A stretch of 43,152 bases of DNA from Williamsia sterculiae. Its GTDB lineage: Bacteria > Actinomycetota > Actinomycetes > Mycobacteriales > Mycobacteriaceae. Positions 35,774-43,152 of this stretch are shown here, one piece after another. The stretch is from positions 1 through 43,152 of the forward strand of contig NZ_FTNT01000017.1 in assembly GCF_900156495.1 (NCBI RefSeq), written 5' to 3'. Every line of letters begins with the position of its first letter. Positions within the stretch are counted from its first letter, which is position 1. Made by a program: the position numbers and the translations under genes. The notes under the pieces are model-generated. The model did not search any database and had not been told where the DNA came from. It saw nothing but the letters and a program-made list of their open reading frames with translations.

Positions 35774-35827
35774 ACCAATCGGCATTGGCAGACCCTCGCG
35801 GATGCCCACTTCAGGGGCCGCAACGAC

Positions 35828-35833
35828 TAGAGT
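35828..35833 (+). promoter_or_regulatory. Candidate -10 element (TAGAGT) of the DEAD-box helicase gene
   Basis: TAGAGT fits TANNNT and ends 8 nt before the ATG, with no Shine-Dalgarno between, suggesting a leaderless or nearly leaderless message. Confidence 0.4.
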
Positions 35834-35841
35834 CCCTGGTA

Positions 35842-37605
35842 ATGAGTGACGACGACAGCGCCGACGCCAAGAAGAGCGTCGAATTCTCCGAGCTCGGTAT
35901 CGCGCCCCGAGTACTGCAGGCCATCACCGACGTCGGGTACGAGAACCCGTCCCCGATCCAGGCCGCCACGATTCCGCCGTTGATGGACGGTCGCGATGTG
36001 GTGGGGCTCGCCCAGACCGGAACCGGCAAGACCGCGGCGTTCGCGGTACCGATCCTGTCCAACCTCGACACCTCCGCGCGCACACCGCAGGCGCTCATCC
36101 TGGCGCCGACGCGCGAGCTCGCCCTACAGGTGGCCGAGGCCTTCGGTAAGTACTCCACGCACATGCCCGAGGTGAAGGTGCTGCCCATCTACGGCGGCCA
36201 GAGCTACGGCGTGCAGCTGTCGGGTCTGCGACGCGGCGCGCAGATCATCGTGGGGACCCCGGGGCGCGTCATCGATCATCTCGAGCGCGGCACGCTCGAT
36301 CTCTCGCAGCTGTCGTTCCTGGTCCTCGACGAGGCCGACGAGATGCTGACGATGGGATTCGCCGAGGATGTGGAACGCATCCTGCGAGACACCCCGGAGG
36401 ACAAGCAGGTCGCCCTGTTCTCGGCCACCATGCCCAAGGCCATCGGGCGGCTGGCCCAGCGGTATCTCAAGGATCCCGTCGAAGTGACGGTCCAGGCGAG
36501 GACCGCTACCGCGCAGAACATCACCCAGCGCTACCTCCAGGTGTCCCACCAGCGCAAACTGGACGCTCTGACCCGGGTGCTCGAGGTCGAGCAGTTCGAC
36601 GCGATGATCGTCTTCGTCCGCACCAAACAGGCCACCGAGGAACTCGCCGAGAAGCTGCGGGCACGGGGTTTCTCCGCGGTCGCCATCAACGGTGACATCC
36701 CGCAGGCGCAGCGCGAGCGAACGATCAGCCAGCTCAAGGACGGCGCCATCGACATCTTGGTGGCCACCGACGTGGCCGCTCGCGGACTGGACGTGGACCG
36801 CATCTCTCATGTCGTGAACTACGACATCCCGCATGACACCGAGTCCTACGTACACCGCATCGGGCGTACCGGACGTGCCGGGCGGTCGGGTAACGCGCTG
36901 CTGTTCGTGTCCCCCCGGGAACGTCATCTGCTCCGGGCCATCGAGCGCGCCACCCGCCAACCGCTGACGGAGATCGGCCTACCCAGTGCCGAGGACGTCA
37001 ACGCCCAGCGGGTGGCGAAGTTCGCCGAGTCGATCACCGAGAATCTCGGGTCCGACCATCTGGATCTCTTTCGTAAGCTCATCGAGAAGTACGCCGACGA
37101 GAACGACGTGGCCATGGCCGATATCGCGGCTGCGCTCGCGCTGGAGACCCGCGACGGCGGTTTCCTGATGTCGCCCGATCCACCCGCGGGTGCGCAGCGC
37201 GACCGTGGGCGCGAGGAACGCCGCGAACGGCGCAACGCAGACGGCGGCGGATCGGGCCGGTTCGCGACCTACCGCATCGCGGTCGGCAAGAAGAACCGGG
37301 TGACACCGGGTGCCATCGTGGGTGCCATCGCCAACGAGGGCGGCCTCACCCGGGGAGACTTTGGTCACATCAGTATCCGCCACGATTACAGCCTGGTGGA
37401 ACTACCCGACGATCTACCTCGCGACACTCTCGACGCGTTGCGGCACACCAAGATCAGCAAAGCACCGATCAACATCACCCGCGACGACGGTCCCCCTCAG
37501 CGCCGCGCCGCGTCCCGAGGGGCCGGGGGCGCTGGTGCTCGCGGACGAAACGACTGGTCGGGACGCCGTGGGAGTGGTCCCAAGGTCGCCGGTCGACGCC
37601 GCTGA
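35842..37605 (+). CDS. deaD: DEAD-box RNA helicase (CsdA/DeaD type)
   Basis: The 587-residue SF2 helicase remodels RNA, for example in ribosome assembly and cold adaptation. Motifs are the Q motif (SPIQAATIPPL), Walker A AQTGTGKT (57-64), PTRELALQV, DEAD (163-166), SAT, VATDVAARGLDV and HRIGRTGRAG. Residues about 475-550 (RIAVGKKNRVTPGAIVGAIA) form the C-terminal RNA-binding domain of DeaD/DbpA. An Arg/Gly-rich tail ends the protein. The nearby cold-shock gene fits a shared theme, but there is no common operon. Confidence 0.95.
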   Translation: MSDDDSADAKKSVEFSELGIAPRVLQAITDVGYENPSPIQAATIPPLMDGRDVVGLAQTGTGKTAAFAVPILSNLDTSARTPQALILAPTRELALQVAEAFGKYSTHMPEVKVLPIYGGQSYGVQLSGLRRGAQIIVGTPGRVIDHLERGTLDLSQLSFLVLDEADEMLTMGFAEDVERILRDTPEDKQVALFSATMPKAIGRLAQRYLKDPVEVTVQARTATAQNITQRYLQVSHQRKLDALTRVLEVEQFDAMIVFVRTKQATEELAEKLRARGFSAVAINGDIPQAQRERTISQLKDGAIDILVATDVAARGLDVDRISHVVNYDIPHDTESYVHRIGRTGRAGRSGNALLFVSPRERHLLRAIERATRQPLTEIGLPSAEDVNAQRVAKFAESITENLGSDHLDLFRKLIEKYADENDVAMADIAAALALETRDGGFLMSPDPPAGAQRDRGREERRERRNADGGGSGRFATYRIAVGKKNRVTPGAIVGAIANEGGLTRGDFGHISIRHDYSLVELPDDLPRDTLDALRHTKISKAPINITRDDGPPQRRAASRGAGGAGARGRNDWSGRRGSGPKVAGRRR

Positions 37606-37752
37606 GTGTCGGTCGATCGCACTGACGAACTGTGGTCGATGCCGGTCTCTTCGGTAACTTCTGGTGGTGCGCCCGCGACACACGGGTGGACGACAGAACG
37701 GCGACGGCGGCACGGGGGTGTGCGCCGACGACAGAGGAACGGTGAAACGCCA

Positions 37753-38082
37753 GTGTCAGTGGTGGATTCGATAACAGCACGCGAAGCGGTCCGGCATCGC
37801 GACAGTCAGGGCGCGCTGGTGGTGGACCTGCGCCCCCAGGTGGTGCGCCACCAGGGCAGCCTGCCCGGCGCGGTGGTGGTGGAGCCCGATGATCTCGAGG
37901 CGGCCTTCGCGCCGACCTCGGCGCGCCGGATCCCCGCGATCGTCGACCTCGACACCGAGATCGCCGTGGTCTCCATCCGCGCGCAGGCTCAACGTATCGC
38001 CGCCCGGATCGCCGCACTCGGCTACACGAACGTCAGCTACGTCGAGGGCGGGTATCAGGCCCTGTGCTCGGCGGTCGCCTGA
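37753..38082 (+). CDS. Rhodanese-like domain protein without catalytic cysteine
   Basis: The 109-residue protein has a rhodanese fold: SVVDSITAREAVRHR, ALVVDLRPQVVRHQGSLPGA, and the end LGYTNVSYVEGGYQAL. The active-site loop, normally Cys-x-x-Gly-x-Arg-Ser after a beta strand, reads VVSIRAQAQR. Serine stands where the sulfur-carrying cysteine should be, so classical sulfurtransferase activity is unlikely. GTG at 37753 is chosen because the sequence before it lacks any domain and is Arg-rich; it lacks a clear Shine-Dalgarno. It may be a binding or regulatory module. Confidence 0.8.
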   Translation: MSVVDSITAREAVRHRDSQGALVVDLRPQVVRHQGSLPGAVVVEPDDLEAAFAPTSARRIPAIVDLDTEIAVVSIRAQAQRIAARIAALGYTNVSYVEGGYQALCSAVA

Positions 38083-38243
38083 GCCACCTCGTCGCCTCTT
38101 CCGCCCCTCGCGCCGCGCGGATTCCCCCCGCAACTCGTGAAACCGGGGACGTCCTTGGGTAGCGTTGTCATCCGTCCACATGTATTGACCTCAGGATGAA
38201 CTCCAGGGTTTCCTCCGGGTGACACGTTCTGCGAAGAGGATTG

Positions 38244-41200
38244 ATGACCACATCCACGTCCGGCGATGGTCGGCGCGCACGGGTGCTGCGGCTACTGCAG
38301 TTCCTGTCCGAGCTGATCCGGGCGCGGTCGACCGTGGTCCGCGACGTCGCCGACCACGAGTCGGTGCTCTGGCTGGGCACGGACCAGGGACTCCCGGTGC
38401 GGAGCAAGGTCGGGCCAGGTGGTCGGGTCGCCGAGCTGACCGCGAACTCTGCCTCGTTCACGGTGTTGGCCGAGATGATCGACCGGTTGGCCGAGGAGCC
38501 CGAGGCCCTCGAGCTCGTTCTCGCCGCCGGGCTGCTCACACGCGAGGGTGGTGCGGACCCGGACAGCGGGCAGGCGGTCAACGAACACCTCGTCACCCAG
38601 GCTGTGGTGGCGACTCATGACCACGACTCGGGCACCATCACCGTCGACCTCGCCGCCGACTCCGTACCGGTGCTGCAGGACGGTCATCTGCTCGGTGGAC
38701 TCGACGGTTACGACCTGACCGATTCGTCGCAGCTGGCCGAGGCGATCTCCCGGGTGCCGTCGGTACTGTCCAGCGCGCTGGCGCCGATCCTGGAACGCTG
38801 GTCGAAGCAGGTGCCGGATGCGTCCGTCGATGTCGAGGTGGAATCGCGTCCGGCGTTGGTGCTGCGGCGACGTGGTTTCGCGCGGTTGCTCGGCTACTAC
38901 GAGGCGATGATCGCCGCTGTCCGTGACGAGTCCACCGAACTGCCGGTCGGGCTCGCGCAACTCGTCGAACCGATAGAGGCCGACGAGCGAGTGCACCGGT
39001 TGCTGTCGTCGGGGGCGATGTCGGCGTCGGAGCTGGTCGAGGACGCCCTGTACCCGCTGCCGTCCAACGTCGAGCAACGCGACATCCTCGCTCAACTCGG
39101 GCAGGACAGTGGTGTGGTGGTCGAGGGTCCGCCCGGGACGGGCAAGACGCACACCATCGCCAACCTGCTCTCGGCGTTGCTGGCCAAGGGCCAGCGGGTG
39201 CTCGTGGTCAGCGAGAAGTCACAGGCGCTGCGGGTGTTGGCGGACATGTTGCCGCCGGAGTTGGCCGAGCTGGTGGTCGACGTCAGCGACATCAGCAGGG
39301 ACGGGTCGGCGCAGCTGATCGAGCGGGTCGAGACGATCGCCGCACGGAAGGGTTCATTCCAACCGCGGGTCGCCACCGCGGAGATCAAGAACCTGCGGTC
39401 CAAACGTGATCAGGCCCGCGCCAAGCGGGAGCAGATCCTGCGCGAGATCTGGCAGCTGCGCGAGTCGGAGACCGAGAAGCACGAATGGGTGGCGGCCGGT
39501 TACAGCGGGACCGCCGCGCAGATCGTCCGGCAGTGCCGGCGACTGGCCGACCGATACGACTGGATGCCCGGCCCGGTCGAGTCGCCGTTGCCGCCACTGG
39601 ACACCGAAGAATTCGATCGGTTGATCAGCCTCGTGCGCGACCGTTCCGAGGACGGTGCGTCACGGCTGCAGCAGCGGTTGCCCGACCTCGACGACGTGTT
39701 GCCCGACTCGGTGCAACTCGAGCGGGTATGCGGGCGGGTGCAGGCCATGCCCACCGAGGAGATGGTCGGCAGCGGGTCGCTGCTGGCGATCCTGTCCGAC
39801 GTCGACAGCCCCCGGTTGCTGAAGGTCAAGGAGATCTGCGATCGACTGGCCACCGCGGTGCACGAGGTGCAGACCTTCCCGGAACCGGTGCAGCGGATGG
39901 CCGGACGGTTGCTGACCGGCGACGCCGTCTACCTCTGGGGCCGGGTCACCCAGTTGTCGAAGGTCATCGACGAGGCGACTGCCAGCGACGAGAAGATCGG
40001 CACCCACATCGTCGAGGTGACGGGTGCGCAGCCCGGTACCGCCGCGGTGTTCGACCAGGCCGCGGAGTTCGTCCGCGGCGGCGGACATTGGCGGTCACGC
40101 TTCCGCAAGTCGTCGCAACGCCGCGCCGTGGAGGAGTCCGGGGTGAGCGCGACGGTCGACGGTCGGACGCCGGATACCGCGGAGTCGCTGCAGCTGGTGG
40201 CCGACCATCTGCGTGTCTTCGACGCCGTGCACACGGCATCGGCAATTCTCGCCGACGTCGACGTCCCCATCGACACCACGGGTTCGCGCTCGACGCAGCT
40301 GAACGAGCTCGTTCGGATCGACGATCAACTCGCTTGGGTGTCGGAGTTGCTGACCGGGCGCGACGCGTTGCTGAGAGAACTGGAGCGGATCAGCCCCGGG
40401 GGTCCTCGTCCCAAGTCCATCGCCGAGGTCGCCGAGGTCGCGCGGACCGCGGGCGCCGTGGCCGCCGCGAACGACGGCGGGATCGCGCGGCGGGAACTCG
40501 ACGAATACATACGGGTGTTGAGTGCCGAGGTCGACCAGGGCCCGTCGCCGGAGGGTGACGCGGTACTCGCGGCACTGCGGGCGGCCGATGCGACCGCGTT
40601 GACCGAGGCCCGACGAGAGTGGAACCAGGCCCGCGCGGAACGTGACCGACAGGGTGCGTTGGACCTGCTCCAACTCCGGCTGCGTCAGCGGGCCCCCGAA
40701 CTACACCGTGTGCTGGTCGACACCGCCACGGATCCGGTGTGGGACACCCGCCTGCGCGAGCTGACCGACGCGTGGTCGTGGCGTCGGGCGTACTCGTGGG
40801 CGGCCGAACGGAGCGACCCGGGACGTGAGGCGGTGCTGGAGGTGGACCTCGATGCGGTGGACGCCGACATCGCCCACTTCACCGCCGCTCTCGCCGCGGC
40901 GAGCGCGTGGCGGGAATGCCTGGAGCACATGACTGTCGCCCAGGTACAGGCGCTGCAGTCCTACCGCGACCACATCACCAATCTCGGCAAGGGGTCCGGC
41001 AAACACGCCGAACGATTCCGTCGTGCCGCGCGCTCGGCCATGGCCCAGGCGCAGGGCGCGGTGCCCGCATGGGTCATGCCGATCGCACAGGTGGTCGCAT
41101 CGGTGCCGCCGGTGCAGAACTCCTTCGACGTGGTGATCGTCGACGAGGCGAGTCAGGCCGACATCACCAGCGCATTCCTACTCTGGCTCGCACCGCGGGT

Positions 41201-42434
41201 CATCGTGGTCGGCGACGACCGCCAATGTGCGCCAGGTGCTTTCGCCGGTGCTGGACTGGATGACGTCTTCACCAAACTGGACACCCTGCTGCCCGACATG
41301 CCGGAATACATGCGGGACAGCCTCACCCCGCGATCGAGCCTGTTCTCGATGCTGCGCACCCGCTTCGGTCATGTGGTGCGTCTGCGTGAGCACTTCCGGT
41401 CGATGCCGGAGATCATCGAGTTCTCCAGCAGGCAGTTCTACCAGGACTCGCCGCTGGTGCCGGTACGGCAGTTCGGTGCCGACCGGCTGCCGCCACTACA
41501 GACCGTGTTCGTCCCCGATGCCGAGGCCGACGGAGAGAACGCGGCGCTCGCCAATCCGGACGAGGCACGAGAACTCGTGGCGGTGGTGCGCCGTTGCGCC
41601 GACGATCCCGCTTACGAGGGCCGGAGTTTCGGCGTGGTGGTGTTGCAGGGCCAGCGTCAGGTGGACGTCATCACCCAGCAACTGCGCGCGGCGCTCACAC
41701 CTGAGCAGTGGCGCGCGCATCGGTTACGTGTCGGCACGCCACCGGACTTCCAGGGCGACGAGCGGCATGTGGTGTTTCTCTCGATGGTTGTCGTGGGTGA
41801 TCGTAAGCCGATCTCGTTGACGCGCAGCGAATCTCAGCGGCGTTTCAACGTCGCGGCATCGCGGGCCATGGATCAGCTGTGGCTGTTCCATTCGGTTGCC
41901 GCCGACGAGCTCAAACACAACGACCTGCGATGGTCCCTGTTGAGCTACATGCAACGCACCCAGGCCGCCATGCTCGACCCGATGCCCACCGAGGTGCCGC
42001 TCACCGAGCGGGTGGAGCCGTTCGAGAGTCTCTTCGAGCAGCAGATCTTCGACGAGTTGGTCCGGCGCGGATTCCACGTCAGTCCCAAGGTGTCGGTGAA
42101 CAATCGCACCATCGACCTGGTGGTGACCGGCAGCGAGGGCCGGATGGCCGTCGAATGCGATGGCGATGAGTTCACCAGTACACCGGAGCAGGCGCGCGCC
42201 GACATGGAACGCGAACGCGAACTGCGGCGCTGCGGTTGGCGATTCGGGCGTGTGCGGGAGTCGGAGTACCTGCTCGATCCGGAGCGAGCGTTGAGCGGAC
42301 TGTGGCGCGAACTCGAAGCCCGCGGGGTGTATCCCGGCACGGTGACGACATACGACGATGCGCAGGACTCCACCGACGCAAACGACGGCGTGGACCAGCC
42401 CTGGGAGCCCATCGACCTAGCTCGGGGTGACTAG
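38244..42434 (+). CDS. SF1 helicase (UPF1/DNA2-like) fused to Vsr/MTES_1575-type nuclease
   Basis: This 1396-residue protein has an N-terminal domain without a clear match (about 1-270), Walker A EGPPGTGKTHT (about 295-305), and an insert of some 650 mostly helical, charged residues. The rest of the SF1 core follows at about 965-1240: DEASQADI (motif II), VVGDDRQCAPGAF (III), a GTPPDFQGDERHVVF region (V) and FNVAASRAMDQLWLF (VI). The last part (about 1260-1355) is a PD-(D/E)XK nuclease of the Vsr/DUF559/MTES_1575 type, with D1291 (IDLVV), E1304 and D1306 (VECDGDE). ATG follows AGAGGA at 3 nt; TTG at 38241 is an alternative. All motor and nuclease residues look intact. Such fusions occur among anti-phage and DNA-degrading systems. 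That role is inferred. Confidence 0.87.
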   Translation: MTTSTSGDGRRARVLRLLQFLSELIRARSTVVRDVADHESVLWLGTDQGLPVRSKVGPGGRVAELTANSASFTVLAEMIDRLAEEPEALELVLAAGLLTREGGADPDSGQAVNEHLVTQAVVATHDHDSGTITVDLAADSVPVLQDGHLLGGLDGYDLTDSSQLAEAISRVPSVLSSALAPILERWSKQVPDASVDVEVESRPALVLRRRGFARLLGYYEAMIAAVRDESTELPVGLAQLVEPIEADERVHRLLSSGAMSASELVEDALYPLPSNVEQRDILAQLGQDSGVVVEGPPGTGKTHTIANLLSALLAKGQRVLVVSEKSQALRVLADMLPPELAELVVDVSDISRDGSAQLIERVETIAARKGSFQPRVATAEIKNLRSKRDQARAKREQILREIWQLRESETEKHEWVAAGYSGTAAQIVRQCRRLADRYDWMPGPVESPLPPLDTEEFDRLISLVRDRSEDGASRLQQRLPDLDDVLPDSVQLERVCGRVQAMPTEEMVGSGSLLAILSDVDSPRLLKVKEICDRLATAVHEVQTFPEPVQRMAGRLLTGDAVYLWGRVTQLSKVIDEATASDEKIGTHIVEVTGAQPGTAAVFDQAAEFVRGGGHWRSRFRKSSQRRAVEESGVSATVDGRTPDTAESLQLVADHLRVFDAVHTASAILADVDVPIDTTGSRSTQLNELVRIDDQLAWVSELLTGRDALLRELERISPGGPRPKSIAEVAEVARTAGAVAAANDGGIARRELDEYIRVLSAEVDQGPSPEGDAVLAALRAADATALTEARREWNQARAERDRQGALDLLQLRLRQRAPELHRVLVDTATDPVWDTRLRELTDAWSWRRAYSWAAERSDPGREAVLEVDLDAVDADIAHFTAALAAASAWRECLEHMTVAQVQALQSYRDHITNLGKGSGKHAERFRRAARSAMAQAQGAVPAWVMPIAQVVASVPPVQNSFDVVIVDEASQADITSAFLLWLAPRVIVVGDDRQCAPGAFAGAGLDDVFTKLDTLLPDMPEYMRDSLTPRSSLFSMLRTRFGHVVRLREHFRSMPEIIEFSSRQFYQDSPLVPVRQFGADRLPPLQTVFVPDAEADGENAALANPDEARELVAVVRRCADDPAYEGRSFGVVVLQGQRQVDVITQQLRAALTPEQWRAHRLRVGTPPDFQGDERHVVFLSMVVVGDRKPISLTRSESQRRFNVAASRAMDQLWLFHSVAADELKHNDLRWSLLSYMQRTQAAMLDPMPTEVPLTERVEPFESLFEQQIFDELVRRGFHVSPKVSVNNRTIDLVVTGSEGRMAVECDGDEFTSTPEQARADMERERELRRCGWRFGRVRESEYLLDPERALSGLWRELEARGVYPGTVTTYDDAQDSTDANDGVDQPWEPIDLARGD

Positions 42435-42672
42435 GCGGGGCCGGCTCCAACCTCGCAGTTCGACGGAAGTGGTGGACCTCGGCGATCGGGCGACCGGTTC
42501 ACCGGCGCTGTTGCGCACGAGCGAAGCGGGCACGCCTGTGGGAAGATCGCCATCTCGATGGGTTCCGCAAAGTCGTCAGAGTCGTCGTAGATCAGGCGAC
42601 CGACCTGTGGAACCGCCACACTGTGAAGTTGTCAAGGTACAAGTGCGTTCGCGTGATTCGGACGCTCAAAGG
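42435..42672. other. 238-bp intergenic region without a supported gene
   Basis: Between the helicase stop and the HNH gene end I see no RNA gene, clear terminator or repeat. A minus-strand reading frame of 62 codons (42431-42619) starts MAVPQVGRLIYDDSDDFAEP. Its first part faintly recalls the GRLIYD opening of a small actinobacterial family, but the rest is Pro/Arg-rich. It could be a decayed gene. No Shine-Dalgarno supports it. Confidence 0.4.
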
Positions 42673-43152
42673 TCAGGCGGCTGCGTCTAGTCGGAGGGTT
42701 CGTCGGTTGTGGGCGGGTTGGGGTCTCCGCCTCGGGTCGATGGTGGCGGGTGGGATGAGCCAGGGGTGTCGGTCGTGGCCCATGATCACCTCCCATCCCT
42801 GGTGGTGGACGGCGGTGTGGCAACTGCGGCAGAGTAGGCATCCGTTGTCGAGGATGGTCGGGCCGCCGTCGGCGTGGTGGATGATGTGATGGCAGTCCGC
42901 CCACGACGCGGGTGCCCCACACTTGATGCAGCACTGATCGCGGACGATGATCGCCTTGCGTACTGCCCCGGTGAACAACCGTTTGGTCGCTGATACCGCG
43001 GTCGGGACACCGTGCTGGTCGAGGTCGACCCGGGTGATCCCGGCGTCGCACCCGGCCAGCGTGGCCGCCCGGTCGGAGATGGACCCCAACCACCCCAGGC
43101 GTGCGGTGTTCCGATCTTCGAGCGGCACGGTGACTACGACCTCGGTTCTCGG
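42673..43152 (-). CDS. HNH endonuclease of the DUF222/13E12 family, C-terminal part
   Basis: The frame is open to the window edge, so the 5' part with most of the DUF222 domain is missing; 159 residues are seen. The C-terminal HNH core is clear: CCIKCGAPASWADCHHIIHH, then DGGPTILDNGCLLCRSCHTAVH, with two CxxC pairs for structural zinc. These multicopy actinobacterial proteins resemble the 13E12 repeat proteins of mycobacteria; their biological role is unsettled. The reading before the first visible GTG (PRTEVVVTV) is typical for the family, so the real start lies outside. Confidence 0.9.
   Translation of the reverse strand, partial: PRTEVVVTVPLEDRNTARLGWLGSISDRAATLAGCDAGITRVDLDQHGVPTAVSATKRLFTGAVRKAIIVRDQCCIKCGAPASWADCHHIIHHADGGPTILDNGCLLCRSCHTAVHHQGWEVIMGHDRHPWLIPPATIDPRRRPQPAHNRRTLRLDAAA

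Noticed and set aside
42431-42619. Minus-strand reading frame of 62 codons after the helicase gene
   Set aside because: The start GRLIYDD faintly recalls a small actinobacterial family, but the rest does not follow it and no ribosome-binding site is present. Too weak to call a gene.

Overview
The window is high-GC actinobacterial DNA. Three traits place it in the Mycobacteriales: an EndoMS/NucS mismatch endonuclease, a GlgE maltosyltransferase, and the CysO-CysM-Mec cysteine route. Many start codons also sit 6-8 nt behind a TANNNT -10 element, as in leaderless mycobacterial transcripts. From memory, the order nucS, hypothetical, methylmalonyl-CoA epimerase, fadA4, thioredoxin, glgB, glgE, dinG, pncB, clpS, DUF2017, P1 peptidase, mec, cysO, cysM, rhomboid, murI, metallo-beta-lactamase PDE, rph, rdgB, DUF3817, lprD matches M. 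tuberculosis H37Rv Rv1321-Rv1343c almost gene for gene. The genus is probably Gordonia or a close relative (Williamsia, Rhodococcus). That is an inference, not a database result.

Layout. Positions 1-90 hold the 3' end of a 5S rRNA and its terminator. Positions 100-3370 hold a flavin monooxygenase and a divergent GAF-domain regulator. They lie where M. tuberculosis carries ogt, alkA and adenylate cyclases. Positions 3400-27450 are the syntenic core, with insertions: a DivIVA-domain coiled-coil gene, a small DUF3817 gene, a thiamine-binding protein, an MFS exporter, and pncA inside the pncB-dinG operon. A tRNA-Leu(UAG) follows, and the synteny ends there.

Positions 27600-32950 look accessory: a four-gene block (SsuA-like lipoprotein, ATPase, permease, arylsulfotransferase-like beta-propeller) opposed by a divergent LacI regulator with a likely operator between them. 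Next come lsr2, a cold-shock gene, a long-chain acyl-CoA synthetase and a DeaD RNA helicase, then a rhodanese-like protein without its catalytic cysteine. A 1396-residue SF1 helicase fused to a Vsr/MTES_1575-type nuclease follows; it is the best candidate for an undescribed defence or DNA-processing system. The window ends inside a DUF222/HNH endonuclease gene. No stretch longer than about 240 bp lacks a gene.

How the genes work together. PncA and PncB make the Preiss-Handler entry steps to NAD. GlgE and GlgB build alpha-glucan from maltose-1-phosphate. Mec, CysO and CysM make cysteine from O-phosphoserine and a protein thiocarboxylate; the encoded CysO ends in Gly-Gly-Cys, so it may itself need Mec processing. 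NucS handles mismatch repair. RdgB and RNase PH clean nucleotide pools and process tRNA. Several divergent gene pairs share overlapping -10 elements, most strikingly pncB and clpS, whose start codons are only 20 bp apart.
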